DNA of 40,127 nucleotides from Candidatus Yaniella excrementigallinarum (lineage in GTDB: Bacteria > Actinomycetota > Actinomycetes > Actinomycetales > Micrococcaceae), in NCBI GenBank assembly GCA_019113675.1, contig DXHA01000068.1:1-40127 (forward strand). Reading direction: 5' to 3'. Every line of letters starts with the position of its first letter. Position 1 is the stretch's first letter. Shown in pieces: positions 1-9,635 of the stretch. The notes under the pieces are model-generated. The model was not told where the DNA came from. It was given only the letters and a program-made list of their open reading frames with translations, and made no database searches. Position numbers and translations under genes: made by a program.

Positions 1-1763
1 TCTCGGCCGGCGTCTTGGAGTTCATAGCCTTTTACCCGGTAGACGCGCCCATAGTTGGTGAAGAATAGTAGCCAGTTGTGTGTGGAGGTGGTGAAGAAGT
101 GTTCTACCACGTCTTCGTCCTTCAGGGCTGCCCCGCGTACGCCTTTACCACCGCGGTTTTGTGCCCGGTAGCTGTCAACGCGGGTGCGTTTGACGTAGCC
201 GGAGCGGGTGATGGTGACAACAACTTCTTCTTCTGGGATGAGGTCTTCAACCGACATGTCGCCGTCATAGCCGTAGAGGATTTCGGTGCGACGTTCATCC
301 CCGTGGCGTTCGATGATGCCGGCAAGTTCTTCTGAGATGACTTCACGCTGACGGGTGGGTGATTCCAGAATCGCAATGTATTCGGCGATTTTGGCTTGCA
401 GTTCATCGTATTCATCCTGGATGTTTTGGCGTTCCAACGCGGCCAGCTGACGCAGCTGCATCAGCAGGATAGCTCGGGCTTGTTCGTCATCGATGCTCAA
501 CAGGTTTTTGAGTTCTTCGCGGGCCACATCGGCGGATGCCGAAGCCCGAATGGTGGAGATGACTTCGTCGAGCATATCCAGGGCTTTGAGCAGGCCCTGT
601 AGGATGTGTGCGCGTTCTTCGGCTTTGCGTTTGCGGTAGGCGGTACGGCGCACAATAACTTCGATCTGGTGTTTAACCCAGTAGTGGACGAAACCATCTA
701 GCGATAGGGTGCGTGGCACACCGTCAACCAGTGCCAGCATGTTGGCGGAGAAGTTTTCTTGTAGTGCGGTGTGCTTATACAGGTTATTGAGTACGACCTT
801 GGGCACCGCATCGCGTTTCAGAATGATAATGAGCCGCTGGCCGGTGCGCCCGGAGGTTTCATCCCGCACATCGGCGATACCGGACAGTTTGCCTTCGTTG
901 ATGAGCTCGGCGATACGGCGTGCAAGGTTATCCGGGTTGGTCATGTATGGCAGTTCGGTGACTACCAGTGCCGTACGGTTTTGGATTTCTTCGACATTGA
1001 CCACCGCACGCATGGTGATGGAGCCACGACCGGTGCGGTAGGCCTGTTCGATTCCGGAGTGGCCCAGAATTTGGGCACCGGCTGGGAAGTCTGGGCCCTT
1101 GATGCGTTTTAGTAGGGCTTCTAGTAGTTCTTCGCGGCTGGCTTCTGGGTTGTCCAGGTACCATTGCACGCCTTCGGCTACATCGCGCAGGTTATGCGGT
1201 GGGATTTGGGTTGCCATGCCCACGGCAATGCCGGTGGAGCCGTTGCCTAACAGATTGGGGTAGCGCGATGGCAGGACGGTGGGTTCTTGTTGTTTGCCGT
1301 CGTAGTTGTCTTGGAAGTCGACGGTGTCTTCGTCGATATCGCGGACCATTTCCATGGCCAGCGGCGCCATTTTGGTTTCGGTATACCGCTGAGCTGCTGC
1401 CCCATCGTTACCGGGGGACCCGAAGTTGCCTTGGCCCAGGGCCAGCGGGTAACGCATGACCCAGTCTTGGACGAGGCGTACCAGGGTGTCGTAGATGGCG
1501 GTGTCGCCGTGGGGGTGGTAGTGACCCATGACGTCGCCGACGACGCGCGCTGACTTATTGAAGGCGCGGTCGGGGCGGTAGCCGCCGTCGAACATGGCGT
1601 AGATGACGCGGCGGTGTACTGGTTTCAGGCCGTCTCGCACATCGGGCAGGGCACGTCCCACGATCACGGCCATGGCGTAATCGAGGTATGACCGTTTCAT
1701 TTCGGTCTGCAGGTCGATCTGGTTTACACCTTGGTCGGTGGTGGGTGTTTGCTCGTCACTCAC
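1..1763 (-). CDS. gyrA: DNA gyrase subunit A (partial, 3' end outside window)
   Basis: Catalytic subunit of DNA gyrase, which cuts, passes and religates DNA to introduce negative supercoils, in an A2B2 complex with GyrB. About 587 codons are visible from a GTG start at 1763 ([10 protein letters not shown]...); an upstream ATG at about 1772 is closed by a stop after four codons, so GTG is preferred. The reading frame is open to the window edge. It shows the winged-helix region with [10 protein letters not shown], the breakage-reunion tyrosine in AAAQRYTE, the coiled-coil arm ([10 protein letters not shown]...) and the start of the C-terminal beta-pinwheel ([11 protein letters not shown]). The position equivalent to E. 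coli Ser83 is Thr here (GDTAIYD), which I read as natural variation, not a resistance mutation. It follows gyrB by 61 bp on the same strand, so the two are probably cotranscribed. Confidence 0.97.
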   Translation of the reverse strand, partial: MSDEQTPTTDQGVNQIDLQTEMKRSYLDYAMAVIVGRALPDVRDGLKPVHRRVIYAMFDGGYRPDRAFNKSARVVGDVMGHYHPHGDTAIYDTLVRLVQDWVMRYPLALGQGNFGSPGNDGAAAQRYTETKMAPLAMEMVRDIDEDTVDFQDNYDGKQQEPTVLPSRYPNLLGNGSTGIAVGMATQIPPHNLRDVAEGVQWYLDNPEASREELLEALLKRIKGPDFPAGAQILGHSGIEQAYRTGRGSITMRAVVNVEEIQNRTALVVTELPYMTNPDNLARRIAELINEGKLSGIADVRDETSGRTGQRLIIILKRDAVPKVVLNNLYKHTALQENFSANMLALVDGVPRTLSLDGFVHYWVKHQIEVIVRRTAYRKRKAEERAHILQGLLKALDMLDEVISTIRASASADVAREELKNLLSIDDEQARAILLMQLRQLAALERQNIQDEYDELQAKIAEYIAILESPTRQREVISEELAGIIERHGDERRTEILYGYDGDMSVEDLIPEEEVVVTITRSGYVKRTRVDSYRAQNRGGKGVRGAALKDEDVVEHFFTTSTHNWLLFFTNYGRVYRVKGYELQDAGR

Positions 1764-1824
1764 GGGCTGTCATCTCTCAAGTGGTCGTTGAAAAAGTGGG
1801 TTTCTCGCGTTTGGGCTTGGGACG

Positions 1825-3945
1825 TTAGATGTCGAGGAATCGGACGTCTTTGGCGTTTTCTTGGATGAAGTTACGCCGGGATTCCACATCTTCACCCATC
1901 AGCATGGAAAAGACTTGGTCTGCTGCTGCGGCGTCGTCCATGGTGACTTGCAGCAGGGTGCGCCGTTCTGGGTCCATGGTGGTTTCCCAGAGTTCCTGGT
2001 AGTTCATTTCGCCCAGGCCCTTATAGCGTTGGATGGAGTTGTCTTTGGGTAGTCGCCAACCTTTTTCTTCGCCCCGTTCCAGTGCGGCATCGCGTTGTTC
2101 GTCGGTGAAGACGTGTTCATCGGGCTGGTTGGACCATTTGATTTTGTATAGCGGTGGCTGGGCTAGGTAGACGTAACCGTGTTCGATCAGCGGGCGCATG
2201 TACCGGAATAACAGGGTCAATAACAAGGTGGTGATGTGCTGACCGTCCACATCGGCATCGGCCATCAGCACGATGCGATGGTAGCGCGCTTTGGCGATAT
2301 CGAAGTCTTCGCCAATACCGGTACCAAAGGCAGTGATCATGGCTTGGACTTCAGCGTTGCCCATGGCCCTATCCAGGCGGGCGCGTTCGACATTGAGAAT
2401 CTTGCCGCGTAACGGCAGGATGGCCTGGGTGCGTGGGTCGCGGCCTTGTTTGGCTGAGCCACCGGCCGAGTCACCTTCAACAATGTAGATTTCGGATTCT
2501 TCCGGGTTGGTCGAAGAGCAGTCCGAGAGTTTGCCGGGCATGCCAAAGGATTCCAACGGCGATTTGCGGCGCGCGTTTTCGCGGGCTTTGCGGGCGGCCA
2601 CGCGTGCTTGGGCGGCAAGTTGGGCTTTGCGAATAATATCGCGGGCCGGGCCCGGATGGCTTTCCAACCAGTCGCCTAGCTGTTCGGTCATCACCGAGTA
2701 CACATAGCCGCGGACCTCGGAGTTGCCCAGTTTAGTTTTGGTTTGGCCTTCGAACTGGGGTTCGGCCAGTTTGACCGAAATGACGGCGGTCAGACCTTCG
2801 CGAATGTCGTCACCGGTGAGGTTATCGTCTTTATCGCGCAGGAGTTGTTTATCGCGGGCGTACCGGTTGACCAGCGAGGTCAGTGAACCGCGGAAGCCTT
2901 CTTCGTGGGTACCACCCTCGTGGGTGTTGATGGTGTTGGCATAGGTGTGTACCGATTCGGAGTATGCGGTGGTCCACTGCATGGCCACTTCAATGGACAT
3001 GCCAAGATCGGTGTCTTCCTTCTCGAAGGCAATGACGTCGTCGTGGATAATTTCGGCGCGCTTGGATTTATTGAGATGGGTGACATAGTCCAGCAGACCG
3101 TTTTCGTAGAGGTAGTCCACCATACGAACAGTATTTTCGGTGGCTTCGGCAGTTTCGTCACCATCAGCTTGGATTTCGGCTTCTGCATCAGCCAGGGTTT
3201 CGCTGTCGGTTTCCCCAGCAATTTCATCGGCGTAGGTCGTTTCCTCAATGATTTCACGTTCATCAGTGAGCGTGATGCGCAAGCCTTTATTCAAAACGGC
3301 CATCTGTTGGAAGCGCGCGCGAATCGTTTCGAAATCAAAGTAGGTGGTTTCAAAGATTTCTGGATCCGGGTAGAAGGTCTGCGTCGTCCCGGTTTCATCG
3401 GTGGTACCGACTTCTTGTAAGGCGGTATCCAGGATGCCACCGTTTTTGAACGAGATTTTCCAAATGTGGCCATCACGCCGAATTTCGGTTTCAACGCGCG
3501 CAGAAAGCGCATTAACCACTGAGACGCCGACACCGTGTAGCCCACCGGAAACGGCATACCCGCCGCCACCGAATTTACCCCCGGCGTGCAATACAGTCAT
3601 AACCACTTCAACGGTGGGTTTATTTTCAGTGGGGTGCATTTCCACCGGGATGCCGCGGCCGTTATCTTCCACACGGACGCCGCCGTCTTTTTGTAAGACG
3701 ACGTTGATGGTGTCGGCATAACCGGCAAGTGCCTCATCCACGGAGTTGTCTACGACTTCATAAACCAGATGGTGTAGCCCGCGTTCGGAAGTCGATCCGA
3801 TGTACATCCCCGGACGTTTCCGAACCGCTTCGAGCCCCTCCAAGACGGTAATGTCGCCGGCTTCGTAGGAATGCTCTACGCGCTGCATTTCGGAATGCAC
3901 TTCAGTAGGCGCAGCTACATTATTGTCAGTTAGGTTTTCAGACAC
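1825..3945 (-). CDS. gyrB: DNA gyrase subunit B
   Basis: ATPase subunit of DNA gyrase, partner of the adjacent GyrA. The 706 residues carry the GHKL ATPase motifs (EDNGRGIP at about 93-100, GGLHGVGVS at about 134-142), the transducer domain, and the TOPRIM metal site (EGDSAGG at 490-496 and DADVDG at 563-568). The C-terminal tail has the usual QRYKGLGEM motif at about 639-647. An acidic stretch at about 235-272 lies within the transducer region and resembles the insert common in actinobacterial GyrB. The start is GTG at 3945, preceded by AAGGAG about 11 bases upstream. The gene lies 230 bp downstream of dciA; that gap holds no gene I can see and probably contains the gyrBA promoter, though I could not identify clear -35/-10 boxes. 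Confidence 0.98.
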   Translation of the reverse strand: MSENLTDNNVAAPTEVHSEMQRVEHSYEAGDITVLEGLEAVRKRPGMYIGSTSERGLHHLVYEVVDNSVDEALAGYADTINVVLQKDGGVRVEDNGRGIPVEMHPTENKPTVEVVMTVLHAGGKFGGGGYAVSGGLHGVGVSVVNALSARVETEIRRDGHIWKISFKNGGILDTALQEVGTTDETGTTQTFYPDPEIFETTYFDFETIRARFQQMAVLNKGLRITLTDEREIIEETTYADEIAGETDSETLADAEAEIQADGDETAEATENTVRMVDYLYENGLLDYVTHLNKSKRAEIIHDDVIAFEKEDTDLGMSIEVAMQWTTAYSESVHTYANTINTHEGGTHEEGFRGSLTSLVNRYARDKQLLRDKDDNLTGDDIREGLTAVISVKLAEPQFEGQTKTKLGNSEVRGYVYSVMTEQLGDWLESHPGPARDIIRKAQLAAQARVAARKARENARRKSPLESFGMPGKLSDCSSTNPEESEIYIVEGDSAGGSAKQGRDPRTQAILPLRGKILNVERARLDRAMGNAEVQAMITAFGTGIGEDFDIAKARYHRIVLMADADVDGQHITTLLLTLLFRYMRPLIEHGYVYLAQPPLYKIKWSNQPDEHVFTDEQRDAALERGEEKGWRLPKDNSIQRYKGLGEMNYQELWETTMDPERRTLLQVTMDDAAAADQVFSMLMGEDVESRRNFIQENAKDVRFLDI

Positions 3946-4175
3946 GGGCCGTTTTGCTCCTTAACAGCACTGCAGATCAAAATCAGAAAGGCTATAACGT
4001 CCCTATTCTACGACATTTATTGCAGTTTCGCCCAAAATTCAGGGGTGCTGTGGGCTAAAACAGTGGTCAGAACGTCCAGAATGGCCTCTGTGGGCGCGTG
4101 GTGGGACGGATTATGTGGGCGTATTCGTCTTCGGAGCCATAAAACGCTCTGCAGGCCGTTGTAACGCTTCGAAAC

Positions 4176-4670
4176 TTAGCGCCGTCCAGGTCTCGCCCGG
4201 TGACCATAGTTTCTGCCCGCCGGGCCTTTAATCTCTAGTTTCGTGATCACTCCGGTACCTAAGACCTCGTCGAATTTATGCATTAATTGCGGGGTGAGTA
4301 GGCGCAATTGGGTGGCCCATGCCGTAGATGAGGCACGCAGCACCAATTGGGCGTTTTCAAATTTCTCAACTTCGGTATTTTCTGCGATCTGTGGGCCAAC
4401 GATCGATGCCCAATCTGCCAATACTGATCCAACAGCTACCGGTTCTTTCCAGCCTCGCTGGGCGAGAAATTTTGAAAAAATATCCCCTAATGGTTGGGGT
4501 CCGGCAGAGCGGACCGGCGTATCGTTTGTGGTGCGTTTCCGTTTGGCACGGCGTTGGTGCTGGCCTGCCATGCCGGGTTGATATCCGGCTTCGGCGGCGG
4601 CCTGTCTAACACGCTGTAATGCCGCAGCGGCTGCGTCAATGTCGTCGTGGTCCTGGGTATCTTCAGTCAT
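4176..4670 (-). CDS. dciA: DUF721 / DciA-family replicative helicase loader
   Basis: 164-residue protein of the DUF721 family. Its members (DciA; Rv0004 in Mycobacterium tuberculosis) are known to act in loading or operating the replicative helicase DnaB in bacteria that lack DnaC/DnaI. The first ~60 residues are charged and low-complexity, with a basic KRKRTTND segment. The conserved DUF721 fold follows from about 62 to 153 (LGDIFSKFLAQRGWKEP..., VLADWASIVGPQIAENT, LRASSTAWATQLRLL). The ATG start at 4670 overlaps the recF stop by eight bases (ATGACTGA), which indicates translational coupling in a dnaN-recF-dciA operon. The position directly after recF is the standard actinobacterial one and supports the call. 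Confidence 0.9.
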   Translation of the reverse strand: MTEDTQDHDDIDAAAAALQRVRQAAAEAGYQPGMAGQHQRRAKRKRTTNDTPVRSAGPQPLGDIFSKFLAQRGWKEPVAVGSVLADWASIVGPQIAENTEVEKFENAQLVLRASSTAWATQLRLLTPQLMHKFDEVLGTGVITKLEIKGPAGRNYGHRARPGRR

Positions 4671-5931
4671 CAGCTACCCCATCCGATGGATCATCGGGTG
4701 TATCTATTGGCTGGCTTCCTTCAGCATCGGCAAAATAATTGGCCTCAAGAATCCTAAGGGCCTCAAGTGACTCGTGGTGTTCGCCCGAGGTCGATAGCCC
4801 ATCCGACATTTGGATGGGGATATGGGTTCCGCTGAGTTCTTCGGGGATATCCGCAGTCACCGCAGCAGTGATAATTAATTGTTCTGCATCTCGAGTCATT
4901 TCGACCAGGCGTGTTCGTCGGGCGGCATCAAGTTCAGCGAATACATCGTCCAGGATCAACACCGGTTGGGCTGCCGGATTGGGATCATCTTGGCAAAGCA
5001 CATTATAGGAAGCCAAGCGCAGGGCTAGCGCTAGCGACCAGGTTTCTCCGTGGGAGGCGAAGCCTTTTGCTGGTGCCGGTCCTAAGGTGATCACAAGATC
5101 GTCGCGGTGAGGTCCCACCAGTGTGACGCCGCGGTCTCGTTCTGCTTGGTAGGCCTCTTCCAGTGCAGCTAAGACGGCTTCATATAATTGTGTTTCATCG
5201 GGCACTTCGGCGTGTTGGCCCGTTGCTAAAGGGACAGTGGATTGGTAGGCAAAACCGGCGGGTTTATTGCCATTGGATAGTTCTGCATACGCTTTGGAGG
5301 TGGGGGCAGCCAGTAGCCGTAAGGCATGTAATCGTCCGTTGATTAGTCGTGCGGCTGCCTTTGATAAGTGTTCGTTCCACACTGCCAGTGTGGATTCGTG
5401 TTCTGGGGTCCAGGCTCCCGGTTTCCGTCCGGATTTAAGTAGCGCATTGCGTTGGCGTAGGACCCGATCAAAATCCCGTCGTGCATCGCCAAGGGCCGGT
5501 CGCATTTGCACGATGAGGTCATCCATGAATCGACGGCGGATATCTGGTTGGCCGCTAATGAGTTCGATATCTTCGGGGGCAAAGAGGACGGCTTTGAAAA
5601 TACCGTAGGCCTGTCGTGCGGCCTGTGGTGCTCCACGGTTAATTGCCACCCGGTTGGATTTTCCGGGGTTGATTTCGTATTCGATGGATACGGCTTGTTC
5701 GCCACGGTGAATTCGCCCGCGAGCTAGTGCCTGGGTTTGGCCGATGCGCACAAGCGGGTGATCATTGGACACCCGGTGGGAGTGCTGGACAGCCAAATAG
5801 TTGATTGCTTCAGCAACATTGGTTTTTCCGACACCATTTGCACCAATCAGAATGTTTGGGCCGGGGTTGAGCGCAATCTCGGCCTGTTCATAGGAACGAT
5901 AATTCGTAAGCGAAAGGTGTGAAAGATACAC
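4663..5931 (-). CDS. recF: DNA replication and repair protein RecF
   Basis: SMC-like ATPase that helps RecA load at single-strand gaps and stalled forks. The 422 residues carry a Walker A motif GANGVGKTN (30-38), an ABC-type signature region (SHGETWSLALALRLA, about 293-307) and a Walker B VLILDD (324-329) followed by the D-loop region (FAELDAARR). A family motif VGPHRDDL is at about 272-279. The final ~40 residues are acidic and probably disordered. The GTG start at 5931 is two bases after the dnaN stop, and the end overlaps dciA, so it sits in the middle of an operon. The length is slightly above the usual 360-400 residues because of the acidic tail. Confidence 0.97.
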   Translation of the reverse strand: MYLSHLSLTNYRSYEQAEIALNPGPNILIGANGVGKTNVAEAINYLAVQHSHRVSNDHPLVRIGQTQALARGRIHRGEQAVSIEYEINPGKSNRVAINRGAPQAARQAYGIFKAVLFAPEDIELISGQPDIRRRFMDDLIVQMRPALGDARRDFDRVLRQRNALLKSGRKPGAWTPEHESTLAVWNEHLSKAAARLINGRLHALRLLAAPTSKAYAELSNGNKPAGFAYQSTVPLATGQHAEVPDETQLYEAVLAALEEAYQAERDRGVTLVGPHRDDLVITLGPAPAKGFASHGETWSLALALRLASYNVLCQDDPNPAAQPVLILDDVFAELDAARRTRLVEMTRDAEQLIITAAVTADIPEELSGTHIPIQMSDGLSTSGEHHESLEALRILEANYFADAEGSQPIDTPDDPSDGVADD

Positions 5932-5933
5932 GG

Positions 5934-7064
5934 TTAATTCGGTATGCGGATCGGCATCACCAGATACCGATAATCCTCATTCTGTGGTCCTTCAAGTTCT
6001 TGCTTGCCGGTCAGTAAGGCGGGTTTTGGTGCACTGGTGAATGCAAAACGGGTGTATTGGCCCCCGATCACATTGAGCCCTTCGGAAAGGTAAGCGGGGT
6101 TGAAAGCTACGGTGATATCTTCACCTTCCAGCTGGACTGGGACCGATTCGGTAGCTGAGGCGTCGTCACCTTGGCCTGCAGAAAGGGCAACTTCGTTTCC
6201 GCTAAACATCATCATTAGCGAAGTGTTGCGTTCAGCAACCAGAGCAACACGCTTGACGGCTTCAACAAGTTGGCCGGTATCTACGGTTGCATAAATATTG
6301 GATTCTTCAGGGAACAGGGAACGAATCTTGGGATATTCGCCATCGACGAGCAGGCTGGTGGTACGACGACCACCAGATGAAAAGCCAACAAGTTCGGCCT
6401 CGTCTTCGTCTGCTGCAAGACGAAATTCGATTTCTCCTCCACCACCTAGTGAACGGGCAACTTCGGTAAGGGTGCGGGATTTGACCAGTACCGAAGTGGA
6501 AATCTGTGGATTGTGTGGTGTCCAAGTAATTTCTTTCATGGCCAGACGATAACGGTCGGTGGCCAAAAAGGTGATCGTGTCGCCTTCGATTTCGATCTTG
6601 ACGGCGGTCAAGATCGGTAAGGTGTCATCTTTGGATGCTGCAGCTGCAACTTGGGAGATAGCCTCGGAAAATACTGAGCCATCAATAGTGCCGGCAACTT
6701 CAGGCATTGCAGGTAAAGCCGGATATTCTTCAACCGGCATGGTCGCCAGGGTAAATGTTGAATTTTGACAGGTCAGGATAACTCGAGATTCGGTGAGCTC
6801 AATAGTGACCGGTGCATTCGGCAATGATTTGACGATGTCATTGAGCATGCGACCTTCGACCAGAATCTGGCCGTCGGTTTCAATATGAGCTTCAACATCG
6901 AGCTGAGCTGAAGTTTCGTAGTCGAAACTGGCGATCGAAACTAAGTTATTTTCTGCGGTGATTAGCAAACCACGTAAAACGGGAACGGGTGGTCGAGGAG
7001 ACAAAGAACGTGCGGTCCATGTGACAGCGTCAGTAAGAACATCCCGTCCGATTGTGAACTTCAC
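5934..7064 (-). CDS. dnaN: DNA polymerase III sliding clamp (beta subunit)
   Basis: Ring-shaped processivity clamp that tethers DNA polymerase III and other factors to DNA. The GTG at 7064 (VKFTIGRDVLTDAV...) gives 376 residues and has AGGGAAGG about nine bases upstream. A longer reading from TTG at 7100 would add a 12-residue Cys-rich extension without support. The three repeated clamp domains are recognisable (start FTIGRDVLTDAVTWTARSL, middle PALPAMPEVAGTID, end with the YRYLVMPIRIPN tail). The C-terminal MPIRI segment is the conserved strand at the partner-binding pocket. recF follows after two bases. Upstream lies the DnaA-box-rich spacer before dnaA. Confidence 0.97.
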   Translation of the reverse strand: MKFTIGRDVLTDAVTWTARSLSPRPPVPVLRGLLITAENNLVSIASFDYETSAQLDVEAHIETDGQILVEGRMLNDIVKSLPNAPVTIELTESRVILTCQNSTFTLATMPVEEYPALPAMPEVAGTIDGSVFSEAISQVAAAASKDDTLPILTAVKIEIEGDTITFLATDRYRLAMKEITWTPHNPQISTSVLVKSRTLTEVARSLGGGGEIEFRLAADEDEAELVGFSSGGRRTTSLLVDGEYPKIRSLFPEESNIYATVDTGQLVEAVKRVALVAERNTSLMMMFSGNEVALSAGQGDDASATESVPVQLEGEDITVAFNPAYLSEGLNVIGGQYTRFAFTSAPKPALLTGKQELEGPQNEDYRYLVMPIRIPN

Positions 7065-7470
7065 GAAGAGTCTGCCTTCCCTCAGAAAATTGCAACACAA
7101 GTTTGCTTAATGACAACGAATTTGGACACCCGAAAAATATAGGGGTGCTTAGACAGCTTAGCGTGATTTAGCTGTTTACGTCGACTAGTGATTTCGAAGC
7201 TCAGTTCTTTGTGGTGAACCAAAAATTCGGCTCATCGTTATTTAGAGGTATTTAAAGGATCAGGGGTGTTAGTAAGTGCTGTGGATATTGTGGAAAAGCT
7301 TGTGCATCGTCGGTATTGCAACCCTATTCCTGTGGAGGATTAAGTGCATTATCCACGTTTTGCTTGTGAGCATTGTGTGTAGAGACGATGGTCTTACATC
7401 GTTGTGATTCCACCGTTTTAGTGACTTATCCTCAGTCCTACTACCGTTATCCCCTTAATTATCAACAGGG

Positions 7471-7479
7471 TTATCCACA
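7471..7479 (+). promoter_or_regulatory. Consensus DnaA box
   Basis: Exact match to TTATCCACA in the middle of the densest cluster of DnaA-box-like 9-mers. It is flanked by degenerate boxes at 7447, 7459, 7505, 7517 and 7527. Confidence 0.85.
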
Positions 7480-7665
7480 GCCTGAAAAGACTACTGAATT
7501 TACCTGTGGAAAACCTTGTGGATCTCTGTGGATTGCAGTGGACCCCTATTTTTAGCAGATCGGTGCGTGGTACGCGTTCAAGCCACAATAGGGTTAATAG
7601 GGGTATGTGGAGATGGCTTCAACCTTAACCTCAAGGTAGGCAGGCGTAATCGGAAAAATTTAGTT

Positions 7666-7694
7666 ATTTTTGTGCTGCTATGCACCACAAAAAT
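7666..7694 (-). terminator. Probable dnaA terminator hairpin
   Basis: Nine-base inverted repeat (arms 7666-7674 and 7686-7694, ATTTTTGTG / CACAAAAAT) with an 11-base loop, placed two bases after the dnaA stop codon. Reading on the minus strand, AACTAAATTTTT follows the hairpin. The stem has few G-C pairs, so termination may be weak. The same AT-rich bases could serve as part of the DNA-unwinding element. Confidence 0.5.
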
Positions 7695-7696
7695 TT

Positions 7697-9217
7697 TTAA
7701 ACGTTTCTTGCCCGTTGCTTGATTTTGTTCGTTAATTCAGTGACCTGGTTGTAAATAGCATGACGTTCGCTCATCAGATCTCGGATTTTCCGATCTGCGT
7801 GCATCACTGTGGTGTGGTCTCGTCCACCGAATTCTGCGCCAATGCGCGGCAATGACATTTCGGTTAGCTCCCGCAGCAAATACATGGCTATTTGACGTGC
7901 GGTTACCAGTGTTCTGGTGCGGGATTTAGATTGCAGATCCGCCAGGGTAAAACCGAAATAGCTTGCCGTTTCGTCCAAGATCAAATCGGATGTAATTTCT
8001 TGGGCATTGTCGTCGGTGATCAGATCTTTGAGGATGTACTGGGCCTGGTCCAAATTAATTGGTTCATTATTCAATGAGGCATAGGCAGTGACACGGGTCA
8101 GAGCACCTTCCAGTTCACGAATGTTGGTATCGATGCGTGAAGCGATGTATTCCAGTGCGTCTTTGGGCACAGTGATACCTTCTGAATCGGCCTTTTTCGC
8201 CAAGATCGCAATTCGGGTTTCAAGATCCGGTGGCTGGATGTCTGTTGTAAGACCCCATTCGAAACGAGAACGAAGACGCTCTTCGAATCCTGACAGCTGC
8301 TTAGGTGGCAGATCGGAAGTGATCACAACTTGTTTATGGTTGTTGTACAAGGCGTTGAATGTGTGGAAGAACTCTTCAACGGTGGCTTCTTTATTGGCCA
8401 TGAATTGGATGTCATCAATTAGCAGAATGTCTACATTGCGGTAGATCTGCTTGAAGGAAGCACCTTCGTCGTGGCGAATAGAATTAATAAAATCGTTAGT
8501 GAATTCTTCAGAATTAACGTAGCGAACGCGTAAACCGGGGAAGAGTTCTTGAGCATAGTGCCCAATAGCATGGAGTAAGTGGGTCTTTCCGAGCCCTGAC
8601 TCTCCATAGATAAATAACGGATTATACGATTTCGCAGGTTGTTCCGATACCGCATATGCAGCGGCGTGAGCAAAACGGTTGGATGAACCTGTAATGAAGT
8701 TATCGAAGTGGTAGTGGACATTGAGCCGGGAGCGTTCCCCAGAACTTGGTGGCACCGTGAGCTGAGTACCACCGCTTGGCGATGGTGCTGGATTGGTTTG
8801 GGAACTAAATAATTCTTCTATAAGCGTTTCACCGGTAGGTTCTTCTTCGGTGGGAGCTTCTGGGGCTTCAGAGATATCCACAACGTTATCCACATGTTCA
8901 GTGTCGGGGATAGTGCGCTGGGGAGAAGTCGAGATTTCCGGTGTGGTGGCATGCAGATTGGTGTCAATAGAGTAGGCACAATTGATATCAGTGCCAAAAA
9001 CGTCCGTGAGTGCATCGGCAAGATATTGATGGAGATGGTTCTCGAGGATATCTCGGGTCATTTCATTGGGAACCGCTAAAAGTAACGTGTTGGCGATGAG
9101 CCCTTGGGGATGTGCAAGATCTAAAAAGCCCATCTGACTTAGCCCCACGTCACCAGAAGCGCGTACTTTCTCAACAACTCGCTGCCACGAGTTGATGATC
9201 GAATCGCTTACACTCAT
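7697..9217 (-). CDS. dnaA: Chromosomal replication initiator DnaA
   Basis: AAA+ initiator that binds DnaA boxes, melts oriC and recruits the helicase. The 506 residues show the N-terminal interaction domain (about 1-80), an acidic linker (about 95-160), the AAA+ domain with Walker A GESGLGKT (205-212) and Walker B LLIDD (265-269), and the C-terminal DNA-binding domain with the DnaA signature (IGAEFGGRDHTTVMHADRKI, 459-478). The ATG at 9217 has no good ribosome binding site of its own. It overlaps, as ATGA, the stop of a seven-codon leader ORF with a strong AGGAGG, so translation is probably coupled. A perfect DnaA box lies inside the coding region at 8886-8894. DnaA boxes on both sides suggest autoregulation. 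Confidence 0.98.
   Translation of the reverse strand: MSVSDSIINSWQRVVEKVRASGDVGLSQMGFLDLAHPQGLIANTLLLAVPNEMTRDILENHLHQYLADALTDVFGTDINCAYSIDTNLHATTPEISTSPQRTIPDTEHVDNVVDISEAPEAPTEEEPTGETLIEELFSSQTNPAPSPSGGTQLTVPPSSGERSRLNVHYHFDNFITGSSNRFAHAAAYAVSEQPAKSYNPLFIYGESGLGKTHLLHAIGHYAQELFPGLRVRYVNSEEFTNDFINSIRHDEGASFKQIYRNVDILLIDDIQFMANKEATVEEFFHTFNALYNNHKQVVITSDLPPKQLSGFEERLRSRFEWGLTTDIQPPDLETRIAILAKKADSEGITVPKDALEYIASRIDTNIRELEGALTRVTAYASLNNEPINLDQAQYILKDLITDDNAQEITSDLILDETASYFGFTLADLQSKSRTRTLVTARQIAMYLLRELTEMSLPRIGAEFGGRDHTTVMHADRKIRDLMSERHAIYNQVTELTNKIKQRARNV
8886..8894 (+). promoter_or_regulatory. Consensus DnaA box inside dnaA coding sequence
   Basis: Exact TTATCCACA within the dnaA linker-encoding segment, about 325 bp inside the gene from its start. 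It may be chance, or it may be part of the origin-proximal DnaA-binding landscape. Confidence 0.55.
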
Positions 9218-9237
9218 CCGTTAAAACCCCAATTCAT
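9214..9237 (-). CDS. Seven-residue leader peptide upstream of dnaA
   Basis: A short reading frame encoding MNWGFNG. Its ATG is at 9237, six bases after a full AGGAGG. Its TGA stop (9216-9214) overlaps the dnaA ATG (9217-9215) as ATGA. The dnaA start otherwise has only a weak GGGG upstream. The arrangement suggests that ribosomes initiate on the leader and re-initiate on dnaA. No leader at this place is known to me; the function (coupling, or attenuation through ribosome stalling) is inference. Confidence 0.55.
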   Translation of the reverse strand: MNWGFNG

Positions 9238-9292
9238 CCTTGCCCTCCTGATAAACGAATTTTGCATCAGGGCGCAATATTTTCGCCACGCT

Positions 9293-9301
9293 TTATCCAC
9301 A
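9293..9301 (+). promoter_or_regulatory. Consensus DnaA box upstream of dnaA
   Basis: Exact TTATCCACA about 76 bases upstream of the dnaA start codon. The position suits DnaA autoregulation of its own promoter or an origin function. Confidence 0.8.
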
Positions 9302-9447
9302 AGTTGTGTCCGTACTCTGCCAGTACCTGCAATGTTCTGGCACATCTACTGTCACAACCTTAGCCTTTATATCCACAGGGTGAACAAAGATATGCACAGC
9401 TTATTCACATAGTGGCACTCAGAGGTAACTGAATTACGATCTCGAAT

Positions 9448-9476
9448 TTGACCAAACGGTTTGCTATTCATAGACT
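9448..9476 (+). promoter_or_regulatory. Candidate rpmH promoter
   Basis: TTGACC (9448-9453), a 17-base spacer, then TAGACT (9471-9476), close to the housekeeping consensus. Transcription would start near 9483 and leave a leader of about 150 bases before rpmH. Confidence 0.5.
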
Positions 9477-9635
9477 TATTGAGTCTTAACCGGGGTAGTA
9501 GCGTGCCCTTTTTGGCCGCCGCCGGAAAGATATGAACAGCAAATGACCTAATATCGCCGAAGTTTTTGGGCAAACTCAGTTTGAACGTACTTCCCAAGCA
9601 TGCTTCTGCGTTTGATTGAGTGTGGAGAATTAACA

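Larger units (their letters stand above)
7065..7696. other. dnaA-dnaN intergenic region, main oriC candidate
   Basis: No gene is credible in these ~630 bp. They carry many DnaA-box-like 9-mers. One is perfect (TTATCCACA, 7471-7479). Single-mismatch copies are at 7349-7357 (TTATCCACG) and 7280-7288 (TGTGGATAT). Weaker ones are at 7331, 7447, 7459, 7505, 7517, 7527 and 7606. Boxes occur in both orientations and are densest at 7440-7540. A very AT-rich tract at 7653-7700, next to the dnaA 3' end, could be the unwinding element. The dnaA-dnaN spacer is the experimentally established oriC in several actinobacteria; that it is the origin here is inference. The dnaN promoter must also be in this region, but I see no convincing -35/-10 pair. 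Confidence 0.85.
9238..9635. other. dnaA-rpmH intergenic region with DnaA boxes
   Basis: About 400 bp without a credible gene, between divergently transcribed dnaA and rpmH. It contains a perfect DnaA box (TTATCCACA, 9293-9301) and single-mismatch copies at 9369-9377 (ATATCCACA) and 9401-9409 (TTATTCACA). A sigma-70-type promoter facing rpmH is at 9448-9476. The dnaA promoter should lie here on the other strand, and DnaA binding at these boxes could regulate both genes or form the second half of a bipartite origin. Confidence 0.7.

Noticed and set aside
1500-1530. Thr at the GyrA quinolone-resistance position read as a resistance mutation
   Set aside because: Thr (GDTAIYD) is likely wild type in this lineage; sequence alone gives no evidence of acquired resistance.
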